This document shows, piece after piece, positions 51,319 through 59,449 of a DNA stretch of 64,000 nucleotides. How positions within the stretch are numbered: position 1 is the first letter of the stretch; the number at the start of each line of letters is the position of its first letter. The translations under genes and the position numbers were made by a program. This DNA is from an uncultured Lachnospiraceae bacterium (GTDB taxonomy: Bacteria > Bacillota > Clostridia > Lachnospirales > Lachnospiraceae), in the NCBI GenBank assembly GCA_902781455.1, contig CACZJF010000008.1, positions 62,001-126,000 on the forward strand, read 5' to 3'. The notes beneath the pieces were generated by a model that saw nothing but the letters and a program-made list of their open reading frames with translations, had not been told where the DNA came from and searched no databases.

Positions 51319-52764
51319 TCAGGCCCCTTCTTCCTCCGTCTCTGCATCACTCTGGCCGCCGACCCATGCCAGGATCTGTTCCTGGATGCTGGACCAGTTG
51401 ACCGGCGCGTAATAGCTGTCTCCACTGACCATGACGAAACCGCTGAGGGTCTTGGACGCACTGCCGATATCTCCGATCTTCTCCATGGTCTTTGCGTCAT
51501 ACAGGGCAATGCTGGACACGCTGTCATAGATCTTAATTCCGTTGTTCATGCCCGAATAGATCCAGGAAGAATCCACATAGATAATCTGATCCGCTTCCTC
51601 CGGTGTCCCGGGCAGGTTCTCCGTCGGCAGAACGCTCTCCATACTGTAGCTGATCGTTCCTTCCTCATGATCCTCATCATGCGTCACCACCAGGATCTTT
51701 TTGTCCGCCTGATACATTCCGTCTTCCTTTTCCGGAAGAGGCCCTGTATACGGCTCGGATGACACCGCGCTGATCCCATTCCACGTCCAGCCTTCCACTC
51801 CGGCCATCGCCTGTCCGGTCAGATCCCGTACCTTTATGATCAGTTCACATGGATCCGGATATTCCTCCTCATGCTCTCTTACGTATGCATTGACAAGTTC
51901 ATCTGCGGAGATATAGGAATTATGGGAATACGCCGGCCCGCTGACCAGCTCTTTTCCCATCTGCACATAAGTATCATCCGTGGCCGCTGCCGCTGTAAGC
52001 GCTTTCTCCGCGCCGAAATCATATCCTGCCTCTTCCATGATTGCCTCATACGCGTCCGCGTCGTAGAGCACCTGCGAAATCTCTCCCGTCAGACCCACCT
52101 CGGACAGTTTCTGCGACAGGTACGTCTCGTCCACCGTTGGAAGCACCGTATGGTCACTCATCAAAAATACCGCGCCATACTGCCTTTCTTCCTGAGGCGC
52201 GTCCTGCGGGCTTACAATCATCGTCAGGGAGATGTGCCTGTCATAGAAAAGCAGGACAACCGCCGCTGTAATCCCCTCAGCGTCCGAATAAGTGTAGTCT
52301 CCGCTCTGATACAGGCTGTCCGCCAGCTTGGCGTAATCCTCACTGAACTGGCTGTTGATCGCGCTGGCCATCGGTCTGACTGCCTCGACACTGCTGTTCA
52401 TGAACACCTGGCTGATCTGCGCGCGCTGCTCCTCAGACGGAAATGCAATGAGCGCCAGTTTTGGCGACGCGAATTGCACTGTCCTGAAATCCCAGCCATT
52501 CTCCCCCTCTGTCAGGAATACATTCTCCTGAATCGCGCGGGCAACCATCTGTGTCGTTGCGTCTGCCGCACATCTCAGGTACCCGGCATAGGTGGTATCC
52601 GGCGTTTCCTCCTGCGCCGCAGCAGTTTCCGGTTCATCCGCAGCATTCTCTGCCATCACTATAAAGGTCATACTGCAGCAAAGCATCAGGCAGAGTAAAC
52701 CTGCCAGAACAGCATCAAGCCTTACGATTTTTCTTCTGCTACTTGTTTCGGATCTCTTCATCAT
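51319..52764 (-). CDS. Large secreted protein of unknown function
   Basis: 481 residues. A basic start (MMKRSETSSRRKIVRLD) and a hydrophobic stretch (AVLAGLLCLMLCCSMTFIVM) form a signal peptide ending near AEN. The body has no Cys motif or repeats that I recognise: FRTVQFASPKLALIAFPSEE, AAVVLLFYDRHISLTMIVSP, SDHTVLPTVDETYLSQKLSE, IIYVDSSWIYSGMNNGIKIY. It ends in an acidic run. The ATG at 52764 has GGGAGG. It is separated from the MBL operon by a 63-base gap and may be independent. Confidence 0.78.
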   Translation of the reverse strand: MMKRSETSSRRKIVRLDAVLAGLLCLMLCCSMTFIVMAENAADEPETAAAQEETPDTTYAGYLRCAADATTQMVARAIQENVFLTEGENGWDFRTVQFASPKLALIAFPSEEQRAQISQVFMNSSVEAVRPMASAINSQFSEDYAKLADSLYQSGDYTYSDAEGITAAVVLLFYDRHISLTMIVSPQDAPQEERQYGAVFLMSDHTVLPTVDETYLSQKLSEVGLTGEISQVLYDADAYEAIMEEAGYDFGAEKALTAAAATDDTYVQMGKELVSGPAYSHNSYISADELVNAYVREHEEEYPDPCELIIKVRDLTGQAMAGVEGWTWNGISAVSSEPYTGPLPEKEDGMYQADKKILVVTHDEDHEEGTISYSMESVLPTENLPGTPEEADQIIYVDSSWIYSGMNNGIKIYDSVSSIALYDAKTMEKIGDIGSASKTLSGFVMVSGDSYYAPVNWSSIQEQILAWVGGQSDAETEEEGA

Positions 52765-52910
52765 AGTCCTCCCTTCTCAACATCAACGGAATCTGTATTC
52801 AGGTCATCTCCATGGTGTAAAAGACTTCCGCAAGCTCACTTTTTATTTTTTCTGGTTCGATCATCCTTTCAGAATCTTATGCACCTGCTTCTGTAAGCCT
52901 CTGACTCTGC

Positions 52911-53330
52911 TCATGTTATGTCCTCTACGTCCATCACCTTGAAACCATGCTCCATCAGCAGCTGCGCTGTCACACCGGATCCATTCACCAATGTTCCGGA
53001 AAAAGTTCCGTCGTACCGCTGCCTTACTCCGCAGCTTGGACTTCGAGACTGCAAGATGATCAAGTCCGGCTGTTCTCTTTCGGCAATCTCAAGGCATCTT
53101 ACTGCGCCAAGACGGAATTCCCTGTCAACAATCCTTCCGTCCTTTGCTGTGACAACACCGTTACAGATTTCGGAAGGAACCCTCGGTGTCGGCAGACCAC
53201 CCAACTGCTCCGGACACACTGTTATCACTTCATTTCCGGCTATCAACTGAAGAACCTTTTCGTTCCGGTTGTTTCCTCCATTATACTTGCAGTTCTCGCC
53301 TGCCAGACAGGCACTGACCATAATCTTCAT
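52911..53330 (-). CDS. DUF523-family protein
   Basis: 139 residues. SACLAGENCKYNGGNNRNEKV and CPEQLGGLPTPRVPSE and LQSRSPSCGVRQRYDGTFSG are the DUF523 signatures, with conserved Cys in SACL and SPSCG. Function is unknown. GGAGTAG lies upstream of the ATG at 53330. Confidence 0.88.
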   Translation of the reverse strand: MKIMVSACLAGENCKYNGGNNRNEKVLQLIAGNEVITVCPEQLGGLPTPRVPSEICNGVVTAKDGRIVDREFRLGAVRCLEIAEREQPDLIILQSRSPSCGVRQRYDGTFSGTLVNGSGVTAQLLMEHGFKVMDVEDIT

Positions 53331-53433
53331 TCGCGCAACTACTCCTGCCCCACGTCCGAAAGACGCCGCTCACATCTGCTTCTTCACTACCCGATACTCA
53401 TCTCCGTCCCGATCATACGGACACTGCCGGTAA

Positions 53434-54054
53434 TTACTCCGGAGTATGACAGGCGCAATCCTTTGTGATCACCGCAATGGCGCAGGGCATACGTCCATCC
53501 ACCACATGGTATTCCACATCGTTATAACCCATGTCTGCAAAAAAAGCTTTGTACGATTCCAGGTCAAACTGTCTCTTGAAATCTGCTCCGAGCAGGGTGA
53601 TGAACTTCACCGCAACAGTGCCAGTGTTCCTGGACATATTGATGTAAGTCGGGATGACGATCTTTCCGCCCGGCTTTACAACTCGCACCAATTCGTTCAA
53701 CGCTTTCTCCGGCTCGGGGAGCAGATGGATCACATTTCCTGCCACAACCTGATCAAAACGATTGTCCGGGCACCTAAGATCTGTGATATCAGCTTTCCGA
53801 AAAGAAACATTTTCATATTTCCGGCACTTCTTTGAAGCCTGACGCAGCATGCCGATCGAATAATCCGTAGCGAGCAGCTTTTTGCACTTCTGCGCAATAT
53901 ACTGCGTGATTGCCCCGGTTCCGCAGGCACATTCCAGAACAATATCAGAGGGATCTGTCAATTCTGCGACCTTTTCACCGGTTCCGTTGTAGACCTTCCC
54001 GTTATATACAGTTTCAAACAGATCATATAATGGTGAAACCTTATCCCAGAACAC
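53434..54054 (-). CDS. Class I SAM-dependent methyltransferase
   Basis: 206 residues. VLECACGTGAITQYIAQKCK is the SAM-binding glycine loop (C-G-T-G) and LATDYSIGMLRQASKK the second motif; VAGNVIHLLPEPEKALNELV and RVVKPGGKIVIPTYI complete the fold. The family is of the UbiE/MenG or Met_11 type; the substrate cannot be told. GTG start at 54054 with AAAGGAG. Confidence 0.88.
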   Translation of the reverse strand: MFWDKVSPLYDLFETVYNGKVYNGTGEKVAELTDPSDIVLECACGTGAITQYIAQKCKKLLATDYSIGMLRQASKKCRKYENVSFRKADITDLRCPDNRFDQVVAGNVIHLLPEPEKALNELVRVVKPGGKIVIPTYINMSRNTGTVAVKFITLLGADFKRQFDLESYKAFFADMGYNDVEYHVVDGRMPCAIAVITKDCACHTPE

Positions 54055-54102
54055 TCTGTCACTCCTTTTCTGACCGGCTCATCATGTACTTCCTCAACGC
54101 TC

Positions 54103-56409
54103 TCAATCCACCAGCCGGCACATCAGGCTTCCGGTCTCCTCTCGCAGCATCTGATTCGCCTCGTCAAACAACGGTTTTGCCTCTTCGTTATACTGGCCGG
54201 CTCTTGTGTCTGTCTCCATATTCCGGTAGATGACCTCCTCCTGGCTTAGCGGCGTGCCATCGGACCAGGCCGGGATATGCCCTTTTGAGATTGTGTCAAA
54301 CCAGACACGGTATTTCCCGTCTTCTCCGCGTTCATACAGAAGCACCGGACAGGACGCGGAAAGATCCCTGCCCATCTCCTCCACCTTCTGGTCCGGGGCA
54401 GGCGAAACGCCTTCCACAGGAAAATGCACCATGGATGCACCGATGATGTTCCCCGGGAAAAACGCTGCCGTCTTCTCTGAAAGGGGAGGCAGTGCGCAGC
54501 GGTCGTACGGCTGGTGCAGAAAATCATACTCCTCCAGGTTGAACAGATATCCGTCATGCGCGATCATGTTCCAGCTGTGCGCGCGTTCATCGTTCTCTGG
54601 CGGATTGGCCACCTGCATGCTGGGAAGCCCTGCAAGGTACATCAGATAGCAGAAATAGCTCGCATTGTAGGAACACATGCCCCGCTTCCTGAGAAGCAGC
54701 ATCATCCAGTCCGTCTTCCCTGCCTCCACAGCACTGACAAATCCTTCAAACAGACTGTTCTTGCTGAAGTATTCCGCGCCGTAATTCAGGATGGCTGTCA
54801 GCGCTGCCTCCGTCGGGTCAGCGATTTCCGCCTGGCAGGGCTCCAGATATTGCTCAAGAAACACCTTCAGATCCGGCTGGGTCAGGCAGAGAGCACGCTC
54901 CGTCTCCAGAGGCAGCTCCCCCGGCTGATAGCAGCTGCCCTGATAATAGAAATGCTGGTCAATATCCGTCAGATAGAGGCCGTCCGTTTCGGGAAGGACA
55001 TAAAGAAAAATACTGTATTCGTCCTCTTTATATTCAGGTGCTCCTGAAATGTCCGCTTCAATCAGCACCTCTCCTTTCTGATGCGCTGTCAGCATTCCGT
55101 TCTCATCAATCGACAGTACCTCCGGATCACTGCTTTTGTAGGTCACCTGCAGCTGTGGATAAGCAGAATAAGGCGTCCATCTGTGCGTCTGCCCCACGTG
55201 AATCGATCCGATGTCATAGCTGTAATCCACCTCCGGTACTTCCTCTGTTTCTGCCTCCGCCTCTTCTCTCTCCGCCTCCGTTTCTTCCTCCGCTTCTTCC
55301 ACCTCCCCAGACTGCGCAAGTGCAGCGTCCAGTGCCGGAAGATATTCCTCTACATGGGCACCACGGATCGGTTCGACGATCGTCCGGCCATTGCTGTCAA
55401 AGAAGAACGAGGTCGGGTAGGTATCGGTAGGAAGCACCTGATCCAGGTCTTCAGGCGGTACAAGATTCAGGTAGCCGACACCGTTTTCTTCCAGAATCTC
55501 TTTGGCCAGCGCATCCTTTCCCTCCTGATTCGCGTCCAGACAGACGCCGACAATCTGACAGCCCTTCTGCCCGAATTCCTTCGAGAGTTCAGCGAGCTGA
55601 GGCATCTCCTTCTTGCAGGGATAGCACCAGGTCGCCCAAAGGTTGATCATCGTAACCTTGCTTCCGGCAAAAAGATCCTTACTGCTCACCGGATTGCCGT
55701 CCAGATCGGTCGTCTCAAAAGAAACCAGATCATCGGTGTCGGTCTGATCCGCTTCAGATTCTTCCTCGGGAGCGTGGAACGTCAGAGCCTGAAGGATGGT
55801 TTCGCGGTCGGACGCGAATTCTTCGAACTCCCTGAAGTACTCCTCACCCATCACTTCGCGGTACTCTTCCATGTTTTTCTCCAGCTCTGCGTACTGGCCG
55901 CCGAAGAAATTGTATTCCCCGTCACTTCCAAGCTTTTCAAGCCAGGCAAAGTCATCTTCGCGGGCACCGTTGCACTTCTTTAGTTCCGCGCGCAGTTCCT
56001 CCTCTCCGCGGCCTGCGTTGATGCTGAAGAAATCATAGAGATAGGCACTTTCCCGGTCGGTCATCCAGCTGGGATCGGGGGATGCAGGAGGTTCTTCCCC
56101 TGACATCAACGCTTCGTAAAACTTCTCAGAGTAATCATTGTAAGCGTCAAAGTTTTCCTCCGAAACAGCATAGTAAGATATCGTGAACTGAAAGACACCA
56201 TCTTCAAGGTCGTTCGCTCTTATGTCCAGGGTCCCCTTGAGATTCCGGTACTTCTCAGGAATCACAAAGTGGAAGCCATACTCCGGATTGTCAATCACGA
56301 AAGAATCGGCCTGCTTGGCTTCTTTCTCCGCTGCCGGGACAGATGTGCTGATCAAGGCCAGCAGCAGAATAGCCGTCAGTATGCAGAATGTTTTTTTCTT
56401 CATTATCAT
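54103..56409 (-). CDS. Secreted TlpA-thioredoxin / Big-like / transglutaminase-like fusion
   Basis: 768 residues. A signal peptide (FCILTAILLLALISTSVPAA) is followed by about 200 residues of unknown fold. Residues about 235-370 are a TlpA domain (MINLWATWCYPCKKEMPQLA, Cys-x-x-Cys active site). A Glu/Ala linker leads to a Big-2-like domain (YKSSDPEVLSIDENGMLTAH). The C-terminal part has a transglutaminase-like core: RKRGMCSYNASYFCYLMYLA (Cys), AHSWNMIAHDGYLFNLEEYD (His and acidic). Together this suggests thiol chemistry and peptide crosslinking or cleavage at the cell surface. AAAGGAG precedes the ATG. Confidence 0.82.
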   Translation of the reverse strand: MIMKKKTFCILTAILLLALISTSVPAAEKEAKQADSFVIDNPEYGFHFVIPEKYRNLKGTLDIRANDLEDGVFQFTISYYAVSEENFDAYNDYSEKFYEALMSGEEPPASPDPSWMTDRESAYLYDFFSINAGRGEEELRAELKKCNGAREDDFAWLEKLGSDGEYNFFGGQYAELEKNMEEYREVMGEEYFREFEEFASDRETILQALTFHAPEEESEADQTDTDDLVSFETTDLDGNPVSSKDLFAGSKVTMINLWATWCYPCKKEMPQLAELSKEFGQKGCQIVGVCLDANQEGKDALAKEILEENGVGYLNLVPPEDLDQVLPTDTYPTSFFFDSNGRTIVEPIRGAHVEEYLPALDAALAQSGEVEEAEEETEAEREEAEAETEEVPEVDYSYDIGSIHVGQTHRWTPYSAYPQLQVTYKSSDPEVLSIDENGMLTAHQKGEVLIEADISGAPEYKEDEYSIFLYVLPETDGLYLTDIDQHFYYQGSCYQPGELPLETERALCLTQPDLKVFLEQYLEPCQAEIADPTEAALTAILNYGAEYFSKNSLFEGFVSAVEAGKTDWMMLLLRKRGMCSYNASYFCYLMYLAGLPSMQVANPPENDERAHSWNMIAHDGYLFNLEEYDFLHQPYDRCALPPLSEKTAAFFPGNIIGASMVHFPVEGVSPAPDQKVEEMGRDLSASCPVLLYERGEDGKYRVWFDTISKGHIPAWSDGTPLSQEEVIYRNMETDTRAGQYNEEAKPLFDEANQMLREETGSLMCRLVD

Positions 56410-56461
56410 ATTTCACTCCTTTTAGACATAACGCATTTCCTATCGTATACCTACCATAACC

Positions 56462-56500
56462 TTGACGAAAATGAAACCTTTGTGCTACATTTTTCGTCAA
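56462..56500. promoter_or_regulatory. Promoter and inverted repeat between the TlpA fusion and the SH3/C2H2 gene
   Basis: On the plus strand TTGACG (56462-56467) and TACATT (56486-56491) are spaced 18 bases, pointing to the SH3/C2H2 gene. The arms TTGACGAAAATG (56462-56473) and CATTTTTCGTCAA (56488-56500) are inverted copies. A dyad centred in the spacer is a likely repressor or activator site for the divergent pair. Confidence 0.5.
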
Positions 56501-56567
56501 TAAGGGTTATTTGTTTTACTGGAGTTATGGTACTGAAACCATTCCAATTCATTCAAGGAGGAGTATT

Positions 56568-57620
56568 ATGAAAAAAAGTCTGCTGTTATTGTCTCTTGCC
56601 GCCGGAGCGCTCCTGTTCGCTCCTGTCACCGCCTGTGCTGAAACCATCACCTCCGGCGACGGCGTAGTCTCGATTGAAACTCCGGATGATTCCTGGGCAC
56701 TGACCACAGATCCGAATTACTGGTTTGTCATTTCCGACGGAAAAAGCATCATCACCCTTGACCATCTGAGCAACGGCGAGAGCCTTCCTGCCGTTGAAGT
56801 CGCCAATGAACACTATAAGGCGATTTCGCAGAGTTTTGTCTCTACGCTGAATGAAGTCTTTGTCGTGAAGGGGATGGCCGCCGAGCAGGCAGATCTTGAA
56901 AGCCTGATGAAAGCGATGGGTTCCATCAAGATCCTGAAATACGATACCAAAACCGCGCTTGCTCCTGCTCCGGAAGCGAAAGAACCCGAATTCGGGCTGC
57001 GTGACATCAACGAGGATTATTACATTACCGCTTCTGAACTGATGGTCAGGACCGACTTCTCCATCGACGCCAGTATTATCGGAACGCTTTACAGAGGAGA
57101 GCAGGTAAGGGTACTCGGAGAAGTGACAAAGGGCGGCCAGGATTATGGCTGGTGCAAGATTCAGTATCAGGGAAGCACCGCGTACGTCTCTGATCAGTAT
57201 CTTTCCAAGACAGAGCCTTCCACTTCTGCCGCCGGCAGCAGTAATAATCAGAGCCCTTCCAATTCCGGAAATGGCGAGAATGAACTGGTCCGGTGCGAAT
57301 TCTGCGGCGAATACTTCAGCCCCGGCAATGATTACAGAAATCACGTCATGGCCGCGCATCCCAACGCTTATGCCGATGACGATGATTACGATGACGATGA
57401 TATGGTTCAGTGCGATTACTGCGGCGGATGGTTCCACGAAGGCAGCGACTTCAGGAACCACGTGCTGGCAGCACATCCTGAGGTTTCCCAGGGTGACGGC
57501 GAAGGCGAGTTGATTCAGTGCGATTACTGCGGCCAATGGTTCAGCGCCGGCGACGACTTCAGAAACCACATGCTGGCAGCACATCCTGAGGTTTCCCAGG
57601 GCGACGGCGAAGGCGACTGA
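56568..57620 (+). CDS. Secreted SH3-domain protein with three C2H2 zinc-finger-like modules
   Basis: 350 residues. MKKSLLLLSLAAGALLFAPV is a signal peptide, cleaved near ACAET. Residues about 25-140 are the domain shared with the protein at 7123 (DGVVSIETP, HLSNGESLP, NEVFVVKG, KILKYDTK). Residues about 155-215 are an SH3 domain (ELMVRTDFSIDASIIGTLYRGEQ to AYVSDQYLS). Three units follow with C-x2-C-x12-H-x4-H: C243/C246/H259/H264, C282/C285/H298/H303 and C318/C321/H334/H339, separated by Asp-rich or Gly-Glu-Gly linkers. C2H2 fingers are rare in bacteria and rarer still in secreted proteins. ATG 56568 with AAGGAGGAG. Confidence 0.88.
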   Translation: MKKSLLLLSLAAGALLFAPVTACAETITSGDGVVSIETPDDSWALTTDPNYWFVISDGKSIITLDHLSNGESLPAVEVANEHYKAISQSFVSTLNEVFVVKGMAAEQADLESLMKAMGSIKILKYDTKTALAPAPEAKEPEFGLRDINEDYYITASELMVRTDFSIDASIIGTLYRGEQVRVLGEVTKGGQDYGWCKIQYQGSTAYVSDQYLSKTEPSTSAAGSSNNQSPSNSGNGENELVRCEFCGEYFSPGNDYRNHVMAAHPNAYADDDDYDDDDMVQCDYCGGWFHEGSDFRNHVLAAHPEVSQGDGEGELIQCDYCGQWFSAGDDFRNHMLAAHPEVSQGDGEGD

Positions 57621-57674
57621 TGACCGCTGATTGAAGCAGGGAACCCTGCGGCAGCGTTCTGATCTGCTTTCAAA

Positions 57675-57708
57675 AGGGGCGTGTGAAAAAATCACACGCC
57701 TCTTTTTC
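57675..57708. terminator. Bidirectional rho-independent terminator
   Basis: GGCGTGTGA and TCACACGCC pair around five A, with AGGG/CTCT extending the stem; T-runs follow on both strands (CTTTTTC on plus, CCCCTTTTG on minus). It separates the plus-strand SH3/C2H2 gene from the convergent binding-protein gene. Confidence 0.85.
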
Positions 57709-57726
57709 AGTCCCTTTTCCGGCTTC

Positions 57727-59199
57727 TCAGTGCCCGCTGGCAAACCATTCGTTGATCTGATCCTGCACGTCCGCAAGCAGCTCCTCAAACCCGGCTGCCT
57801 CCATACGCGCGCGCATCTTCGGGATCACCACATCCGGATCGCTGGTTCCGGTCCTGAGCTCCGTGGAATAGTCGCCGAAAATCGCCTGCAGGGCTGTGAT
57901 AATGCTCTCCTTCCGGCTTTCGCTGTAGTGGAATCCATGTGTCTTACTGTAGATGCCTTCCGTGTCGTACTCTTCAAATACCTTTTCCCATTGATCCGGA
58001 TCCGCGAGAATGTCCCTGCTGATGGAAGCCACGGATGCATTGACGAAGGAGCCGGTCTGGTACAGACGTGTCGCGTACCGGTCGGCGCCGGTCCTGGTTG
58101 TCAGGACCGTTCCGTTGTCCAGATATTCAAAATGCTTCCCTTCGATCCCATACGCAAGGATATCCCGGAATTTGCGGTCAGTGCTGAGCAGTTCGATATA
58201 TTTCAGGCATTCGATGACACGCTCCTCGCTGCACGCGGCGCAGATCCCGAACATGGCTCCCTGTTCACTCTGCCTGGAGATGAACGGCCCTTCATACGTC
58301 GGGGTTTTTACGTGGAATCCCCAGTCTGCCGGATTCGAGTATCCCATATATCCTTTCCAGGCAACGCCGAAGCGGACAGGGAACGATTTGTCGGCCGCTG
58401 TGGAATCAATCGTTGCTGCGTCAGGATGAATGTAACCTGCCTTGTACCAGCGGTGCAGTGTGCGATAGCGGTCCATCACTTTCTCACAGTCCCACAGCGC
58501 CATGGCCTGCGGAATCTCTGACTCCTGGTCATATGGAATCACTATGATTCCTCCGGCGATCTGCTCCACGAAATTCATGTATCCGGGAGGTCCGCCTCTG
58601 TCCATCGCAATCGGATACTTCGCCGGAAAGTCCTCTTTGTATGCTTTCAGGTAGGGTTCCAGAGCCTCCAGTCCGTCCATTTCCTCCGGAATTTCCATGC
58701 CTTTCTGTCCCTCAAAATAATCCGCGTTGAGCCGGAACATATTCTGCGCACCCATATTCTTCAGGATCGGAATTCCCATGATCCGCCCATTGATTTTCGC
58801 GCAGTCCCAGTACTTCCCGATGGACTGATACAGCGCCGGTGTCTCTTTCTGCACAAGATCCGTAATGTCGTAGTACAGGCCGGCTTCCGCGTTTTTATCG
58901 AAATCGTTGGTCCAGGCGCAGGTAAACACGATGTCATAGTATTCCCCGGAGGCCATCATCAGATTGATCTTATCGGGCGGCTGAAACTCAAGGTTTACCG
59001 TAACACCGATCTTCTCTTCGGAAACGGCATTTGCCGCCGCGATAACTTCTTTCGCGTCCAGAGGCGCGCCGGTCTCCGAATAGGTGACCCAGCGAAGGCG
59101 GGAGTCCCTGTGCGCGCTGCACCCTGTCAAAGAGAGCATGAGCAGCAAGAAAAGGCACAAACGCAGCAGTCTGTATTTACAGCAGATTGGTCTGTTCAT
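57727..59199 (-). CDS. Extracellular solute-binding lipoprotein, family 1 type
   Basis: 490 residues. A signal peptide with lipobox LMLSLTGC (Cys near residue 27) makes it a lipoprotein. VTYSETGAPLDAKEVIAAAN and GEYYDIVFTCAWTNDFDKNA match the large carbohydrate-binding family found with DUF3502 C-terminal domains. The late region (GAMFGICAACSEERVIECLK) carries several Cys. No permease genes are adjacent. The ATG at 59199 with AAAGGAG is preferred over a GTG nine bases upstream. It probably binds an oligosaccharide; the substrate cannot be told. Confidence 0.85.
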   Translation of the reverse strand: MNRPICCKYRLLRLCLFLLLMLSLTGCSAHRDSRLRWVTYSETGAPLDAKEVIAAANAVSEEKIGVTVNLEFQPPDKINLMMASGEYYDIVFTCAWTNDFDKNAEAGLYYDITDLVQKETPALYQSIGKYWDCAKINGRIMGIPILKNMGAQNMFRLNADYFEGQKGMEIPEEMDGLEALEPYLKAYKEDFPAKYPIAMDRGGPPGYMNFVEQIAGGIIVIPYDQESEIPQAMALWDCEKVMDRYRTLHRWYKAGYIHPDAATIDSTAADKSFPVRFGVAWKGYMGYSNPADWGFHVKTPTYEGPFISRQSEQGAMFGICAACSEERVIECLKYIELLSTDRKFRDILAYGIEGKHFEYLDNGTVLTTRTGADRYATRLYQTGSFVNASVASISRDILADPDQWEKVFEEYDTEGIYSKTHGFHYSESRKESIITALQAIFGDYSTELRTGTSDPDVVIPKMRARMEAAGFEELLADVQDQINEWFASGH

Positions 59200-59213
59200 T
59201 CCGCTCACTCCTT

Positions 59214-59297
59214 TCCCGCTTCGGCAAGCCCTGAAGGACTGGCTTCGCGTCGCAGGCCTGCCCCGGCTTCATGGCTTTTGACCCTAACATCATGCTA
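59214..59297. repeat. Right half of the MITE family (copy C)
   Basis: CTTTTGACCCTAACATCATG at 59274-59293 matches the right end of the element at 31761 with one change, and the preceding CGGCTTCATGG and TGCCCCGG match its inside. The left end is missing, so this is a partial copy. Confidence 0.7.
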
Positions 59298-59359
59298 TCA
59301 GAATGGAGCAGAATTGCAATGTAAAATCATTCCTTCCATGAACTCGTTTTCCGGAAATG

Positions 59360-59382
59360 AAAAAAAGGAGCCCACAGGCTCC
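59360..59382 (-). terminator. Rho-independent terminator of the sstT gene
   Basis: GGAGCC and GGCTCC pair around four bases (59367-59382), followed on the minus strand by seven T. A second, nearly perfect 18-bp hairpin (59400-59443, CAATGGCCTT and AAGGCCATTG arms) lies between it and the gene. Confidence 0.8.
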
Positions 59383-59449
59383 GATGACGCAGTCGACAGC
59401 GCAATGGCCTTCTATGCGGCAGCCGCATAAAAGGCCATTGTGTGATACA

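Noticed and set aside
53331-53433. Short coding stretch between the DUF523 and methyltransferase genes
   Set aside because: One frame reads YRQCPYDRDGDEYRVV, but it has no start codon or ribosome site and stays too short to support.
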